In this document: positions 21,258 through 23,956 of the stretch, piece by piece | Position numbering within the stretch: position 1 is the stretch's first letter | How the letters are laid out: the number at the start of each line of letters is the position of its first letter | Origin: Actinomycetes bacterium | GTDB lineage: Bacteria > Actinomycetota > Actinomycetes > Actinomycetales > Beutenbergiaceae | Assembly (NCBI GenBank): GCA_021793935.1 | Contig: JAJYRV010000008.1 | Coordinates: 1 to 23,956 of the forward strand | Direction of reading: 5' to 3' | DNA: 23,956 nucleotides | The notes under the pieces: model-generated | Told to the model about the DNA's origin: nothing | Databases searched by the model: none | The model's input: the letters and a program-made list of their open reading frames with translations, nothing else | Translations under genes and position numbers: made by a program

Positions 21258-22450
21258 CGCACCAGCTGCTCCTCAACGGGATGCTTCTCGTCTGACTCCG
21301 CAGCTATTGGGCCACTTTCTTCAGGCTCTATCGGCCTGAAGGCCCTCTCCGGTGAATGCTTTCCAGAGCGGGCCGCTGCCCAAGAGCTGCTGAGCAAGCG
21401 GGAAAACCTTGCCCAGGTCACGTCACGAATGAAAATTGCGTCGATGGCAATCATCGCTAGTGAGAACCATGGCAGGCCCATCAGCACCGCGATTCCCACG
21501 TGGAACGAACCGATCCCGAACAGCGCGACGATCCTCGTAGGTCTCCTCAGCAGCATCATCGGGAAACACATCTGCAAAATGATCGAGCTCCAGGAGATGA
21601 CGGCAACCATCGGTCCCCAGGCGGTAAAAAGCTCGCTCAGCTCGGGCCACGGGCCAAAGCGTTGGGTTTGCAGAGGGCTGTAGATCGCATACCCATGCTG
21701 CCATGGTGCCCCACCCGCCTTGTATAACGCCCCGGAGGCATAGACGAAGCAGACGTGTGTAGCAACCGCAACAATCGCCAGGTTGTGAAAGAGATTGCTG
21801 AACCACGAGGGCATGACGGCTCCCCCGTTCAGCGCACGTTTCCATGCGGGGCCGGTTTTTGCTTCCGAGCGCGCTCGGCGCTTGGCATCGAGCGACCAGT
21901 GGGCAGCGGTGTCGGCGAAAAGAAGAGTCAACAGGGTAATGCGATACATGTTGTCGCCCTGGTCGCCTAGTGCATCATTCACCTCAATATAGGAGACCCA
22001 TGCAACAAAAAATATCGGCAACGTCACCCTAGTGCGCCAACCCAGGGTCACGATGATTGCGAGCCCAGCGAGCCCTAGCGTTGCTACGGTCAACCACACA
22101 TCGTGCAGGGCCAGTTTATGGAAAAGACTGAAAATCCATATCTGAGGAAAGTCGCTCACTGGTTCGGCTGCTTCGCCGTTCCACGCTGAGCCGCTGCCAA
22201 ATGCATAGTATCGGGTACGAAAGTTGGTCGCGAGCAACCCCAAGCCGGTCAGCCCGAGGAGGATCCTCGTGACGGCTAGGCCATAACGCGCTCGTTTGGC
22301 ATCGAGGAGCCAGCGCTCGATGAACGAAATCGTGTCATCTATGCCCCTGCCCACCAGGGCAGCGAAAGCTCCCAACAGGCTTCCCACTAGGGTACCCACA
22401 GCACCGATCACACCGCGGGAAGGACGTCCGTTCGAAGTTTCGTTGTTCAT
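21254..22450 (-). CDS. HTTM-domain membrane protein (SdpB-like)
   Basis: A 398-residue integral membrane protein of the HTTM group (the membrane part of vitamin-K-dependent gamma-carboxylase-like proteins, to which SdpB of Bacillus belongs). After a polar/hydrophobic N-terminus about seven or eight further membrane segments occur, with family stretches ALGDQGDNMYRITLLTLLFA near 160-179 and ASGALYKAGGAPWQHGYAIY near 241-260. A charged cytoplasmic tail of ~55 residues ends the chain. Its start overlaps the DUF5819 stop by 4 nt, so the two are one coupled unit. In Bacillus, SdpA and SdpB mature the SDP toxin; an analogous processing role is inferred only. GC content is lower than in the adjacent moa genes. 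Confidence 0.8.
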   Translation of the reverse strand: MNNETSNGRPSRGVIGAVGTLVGSLLGAFAALVGRGIDDTISFIERWLLDAKRARYGLAVTRILLGLTGLGLLATNFRTRYYAFGSGSAWNGEAAEPVSDFPQIWIFSLFHKLALHDVWLTVATLGLAGLAIIVTLGWRTRVTLPIFFVAWVSYIEVNDALGDQGDNMYRITLLTLLFADTAAHWSLDAKRRARSEAKTGPAWKRALNGGAVMPSWFSNLFHNLAIVAVATHVCFVYASGALYKAGGAPWQHGYAIYSPLQTQRFGPWPELSELFTAWGPMVAVISWSSIILQMCFPMMLLRRPTRIVALFGIGSFHVGIAVLMGLPWFSLAMIAIDAIFIRDVTWARFSRLLSSSWAAARSGKHSPERAFRPIEPEESGPIAAESDEKHPVEEQLVR

Positions 22451-23250
22451 TGGCTGGATTCCTCCACGCCCTTGAGAAAGATCTCTGCAAACTTGTCCCT
22501 CGACTGCCCAGGCTCCTCAACGAGCCCCCGCCAACCAATCGGTACAGCCTGAACCTCGGGGCGTTTGGCATCAGGATCATGGCGCTGATCGAACGGGATT
22601 ACATTTTGTCGACTCGCTGCGAACTGCACCTGAGTAACATCGTTCCCCCACATCGCGTAGGCAACCTGAGTTGAATACGCGGTGATGAGACGTTCCATGG
22701 CCATATAATTTGTGACCTTCGCATCGTCGCTGTGTTCTCGCAGTGCAGCTTCCATGCGGTCGCGCCAGTCATCTCCGTTGTAGTAGCCGAGGGCGACGAC
22801 GTCTTTCTGCTCCTGATCAAGTTTGTCGTAAGCGCCCTTGAACCTCGATGCCAGGTCATTGGCAGTCATCGCTGCCCGCGGAGGGAAGAGGTTATGCATG
22901 TGCATCGTAAGCTCGGCAGCTGTAGCATCGACCCACTCCGTCTCGTGAGCCTCTCCATCTGTAGTTACTACCGCACGAATTTGTAGCCGATAGTCACCAT
23001 TAATGGGTTCTGGTGCAAATACACTCCAGCTCTGACCAAACATGGGAATCATGTAGCTTTGCAACGCATTCCCTGGGACTACATCTCGTAGCGGAGAGGA
23101 TGGCGCGATCCAGAGAAACGTCGCAAATACATGAAACGCAGTGAAGAGAACAGCAACAAGCGTGACCGTGCGTTTCACCGCACCAAGCCTTCTACGCGCT
23201 ACGGGTTGCGCCGCCTCCTCGTGATCGGAGGCGTCCTGATGTAACTTCAT
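22447..23250 (-). CDS. DUF5819-family protein (SdpA-like partner)
   Basis: A 267-residue protein with one N-terminal membrane segment (about 28-48) and a large domain predicted outside. The conserved QSWSVFAPEPINGDYRLQIRA region at 73-93 identifies DUF5819, whose genes usually sit beside HTTM genes; the shape (single anchor, W-x-x-FAP-x-P motif) recalls SdpA. No enzyme motif is recognised. Gene order SdpA-like then SdpB-like is the same as in Bacillus. A GGAAAGAG lies shortly before ATG 23250, and a 6-bp hairpin with a GAAA loop lies 13 nt upstream of the start. A 60-base sample within it (22681-22740) holds 30 G/C, well under the flank. Confidence 0.8.
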   Translation of the reverse strand: MKLHQDASDHEEAAQPVARRRLGAVKRTVTLVAVLFTAFHVFATFLWIAPSSPLRDVVPGNALQSYMIPMFGQSWSVFAPEPINGDYRLQIRAVVTTDGEAHETEWVDATAAELTMHMHNLFPPRAAMTANDLASRFKGAYDKLDQEQKDVVALGYYNGDDWRDRMEAALREHSDDAKVTNYMAMERLITAYSTQVAYAMWGNDVTQVQFAASRQNVIPFDQRHDPDAKRPEVQAVPIGWRGLVEEPGQSRDKFAEIFLKGVEESSQ

Positions 23251-23263
23251 GGGCTCTTTCCAT

Positions 23264-23279
23264 GCCGAGTTTCCTCGGC
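23264..23279 (-). other. Short hairpin with GNRA loop in the DUF5819 leader
   Basis: GCCGAG (23264-23269) and CTCGGC (23274-23279) pair with a 4-nt loop that reads GAAA on the minus strand, an unusually stable RNA tetraloop. It stands between the LPxTG gene terminator and the DUF5819 ribosome-binding site, so it may protect the 5' end of a processed message or tune translation. Confidence 0.3.
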
Positions 23280-23299
23280 GAGATTGTGTCGGCAGACGA

Positions 23300-23341
23300 A
23301 TGAGGTTCGGCCCCGCCTTTCATAGCAGGGCCGAACCTCAT
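23300..23341 (-). terminator. Strong 14-bp inverted repeat after the LPxTG gene
   Basis: ATGAGGTTCGGCCC (23300-23313) and GGGCCGAACCTCAT (23328-23341) pair perfectly around a 14-nt loop, 26 nt past the stop of the minus-strand LPxTG gene. The T-run is poor (TTCGTCTG), so termination may be partial and allow some read-through into the DUF5819/HTTM pair. Confidence 0.65.
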
Positions 23342-23367
23342 CCAGTCACCAGTTCGGCATGCTCCGG

Positions 23368-23956
23368 TTAACTTTGCAGTTTCTTCCGGCGCGTGACCAC
23401 CAAAGCGGTTGCTCCAAGGAGCAGAAGTACTGCTGCCCCAAGAACTGCCGCAGTGTTACCGCTGGCTCCCGTGCTCGGCAGCGCTCCCGCGCCACCACCA
23501 CTGGAGTCGGACGAACCGCTGCTCACCGAGCTATCACTCGATGCGGAAGCCCCGCTCTCGTCCGGGTCGCCTTCGTCGCTGGCATCACCATCAACATCAG
23601 TGTCACCCTCGTCGCTGGCGTCACCATCAACATCAGTGTCACCTTCATCGCTGGCATCACCGTCATCATCGGAATCTGCATCCGCAGAAGCAGAAGCCGA
23701 CGCATCCGTCGAGGCATCCGCGATCGCCGCAGCCTCAGAGGCAGCCGCAACATTCGCATCCGAAGCAGCCGATGAATCAGCGTTCGTGTCATCGTCACCT
23801 TCAGCCGACGCCGCCGCATTCGCAGCAGCCGCTGCAGAAGCGTTCGCCTCCGAGCTGGCATCAGTTGAGGCATCCGAAGACGCATCCTCATCCGCCGCAG
23901 CCTGCGCCGCCGCAGCAGCATCCACATCCGCAGCAGCAGAAGCCGACGTATCCGCA
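23368..23956 (-). CDS. Ser/Ala/Asp-rich LPxTG surface protein, C-terminal part (5' end outside window)
   Basis: At least 196 residues of a cell-wall-anchored protein; the frame stays open to the window edge, so the N-terminus with its expected signal peptide is missing. The visible body is almost only Ala, Ser, Asp, Glu and Gly, a low-complexity stalk, and contains a 12-residue repeat GDASDEGDTDVD in about three copies. The C-terminus has a complete sortase signal: LPSTGA, the hydrophobic segment AAVLGAAVLLLLGATALVV and RRKK. Sortase should link it to peptidoglycan, the stalk lifting an unseen domain from the surface. It precedes the DUF5819/HTTM pair on the same strand, with a hairpin between. 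Confidence 0.85.
   Translation of the reverse strand, partial: ADTSASAAADVDAAAAAQAAADEDASSDASTDASSEANASAAAAANAAASAEGDDDTNADSSAASDANVAAASEAAAIADASTDASASASADADSDDDGDASDEGDTDVDGDASDEGDTDVDGDASDEGDPDESGASASSDSSVSSGSSDSSGGGAGALPSTGASGNTAAVLGAAVLLLLGATALVVTRRKKLQS
23576..23671. repeat. 36-bp tandem repeat in the LPxTG stalk
   Basis: The motif TCGCTGGC recurs at 23576, 23612 and 23648, exactly 36 bp apart, and the second unit nearly repeats the first; the third decays after about 24 bases. Each unit encodes GDASDEGDTDVD in the minus-strand frame. Copy number is likely to vary between strains. Confidence 0.85.

Noticed and set aside
23564..23671. Possible CRISPR-like array
   Set aside because: The repeats are directly contiguous with no unique spacers and are in frame within a coding stalk.
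23359..23775. Plus-strand frame with GVTINISVT-type repeats
   Set aside because: Its repeats merely mirror the 36-bp repeat of the LPxTG gene, whose frame has a complete sortase signal.

Overview
This window comes from a high-GC Gram-positive actinobacterium. The evidence is high third-position GC, frequent GTG starts, 4-nt stop/start overlaps, an actinobacterial-type Vms1-like release factor (acVLRF1), DUF3027, an Eis-type acetyltransferase, a MoeZ-type ThiF-rhodanese fusion, and LPxTG proteins with short basic tails. An Actinomycetaceae-like host is a reasonable guess, but no rRNA or tRNA is present to fix taxonomy. Most of the window is ordinary dense chromosome. Two stretches, about 5.1-7.84 kb and about 21.3-23.96 kb, look accessory by composition and content.

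Layout: (1) 1-512, the 3' part of a D-2-hydroxyacid dehydrogenase. (2) 4619 down to 509 on the minus strand, a compact operon: cold-shock protein, DUF3027, MFS transporter, acVLRF1, adenine/adenosine deaminase. (3) 4748-7938, a lower-GC stress-type islet set between two broken genes. On its left is the C-terminal end of an LPxTG surface protein; on its right is the first ~33 codons of a gene that followed the DUF885 gene. The islet carries a small heat-shock protein, a divergent HspR-like MerR regulator, a short acidic protein, several small unknown proteins, a lone GAF domain and a region of nested inverted repeats. (4) 7988-12378, a DUF885 metallopeptidase-like protein, an Eis acetyltransferase, a class I glutamine amidotransferase and a NYN-domain nuclease-like protein. 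(5) 12469-14579, an OmpR-type response regulator and its histidine kinase.

(6) 14548-21257, molybdenum genes. On the minus strand are an HTH-Mop regulator, the ModA lipoprotein and a fused ModB-ModC protein. Divergently on the plus strand are a short-chain dehydrogenase, MoeZ-like, MoeA and MoaC. Together these take up molybdate and run parts of molybdenum cofactor synthesis (MoaC for the cyclic pyranopterin, MoeZ-type for sulfur transfer or activation, MoeA for Mo insertion). MoaA, MoaD, MoaE and MogA are not in the window. (7) 21254-23956, an HTTM membrane protein and a DUF5819 protein, a pair resembling SdpB/SdpA, preceded by a Ser/Ala/Asp-rich LPxTG protein that runs off the right edge. 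GC is locally lower here, suggesting acquisition.

The strongest leads are the islet with its two truncated flanks, the nested inverted repeats at 6195-6288, the palindrome placed just past the hsp20 -10 box, and the SdpAB-like pair. These are hypotheses read from sequence alone.
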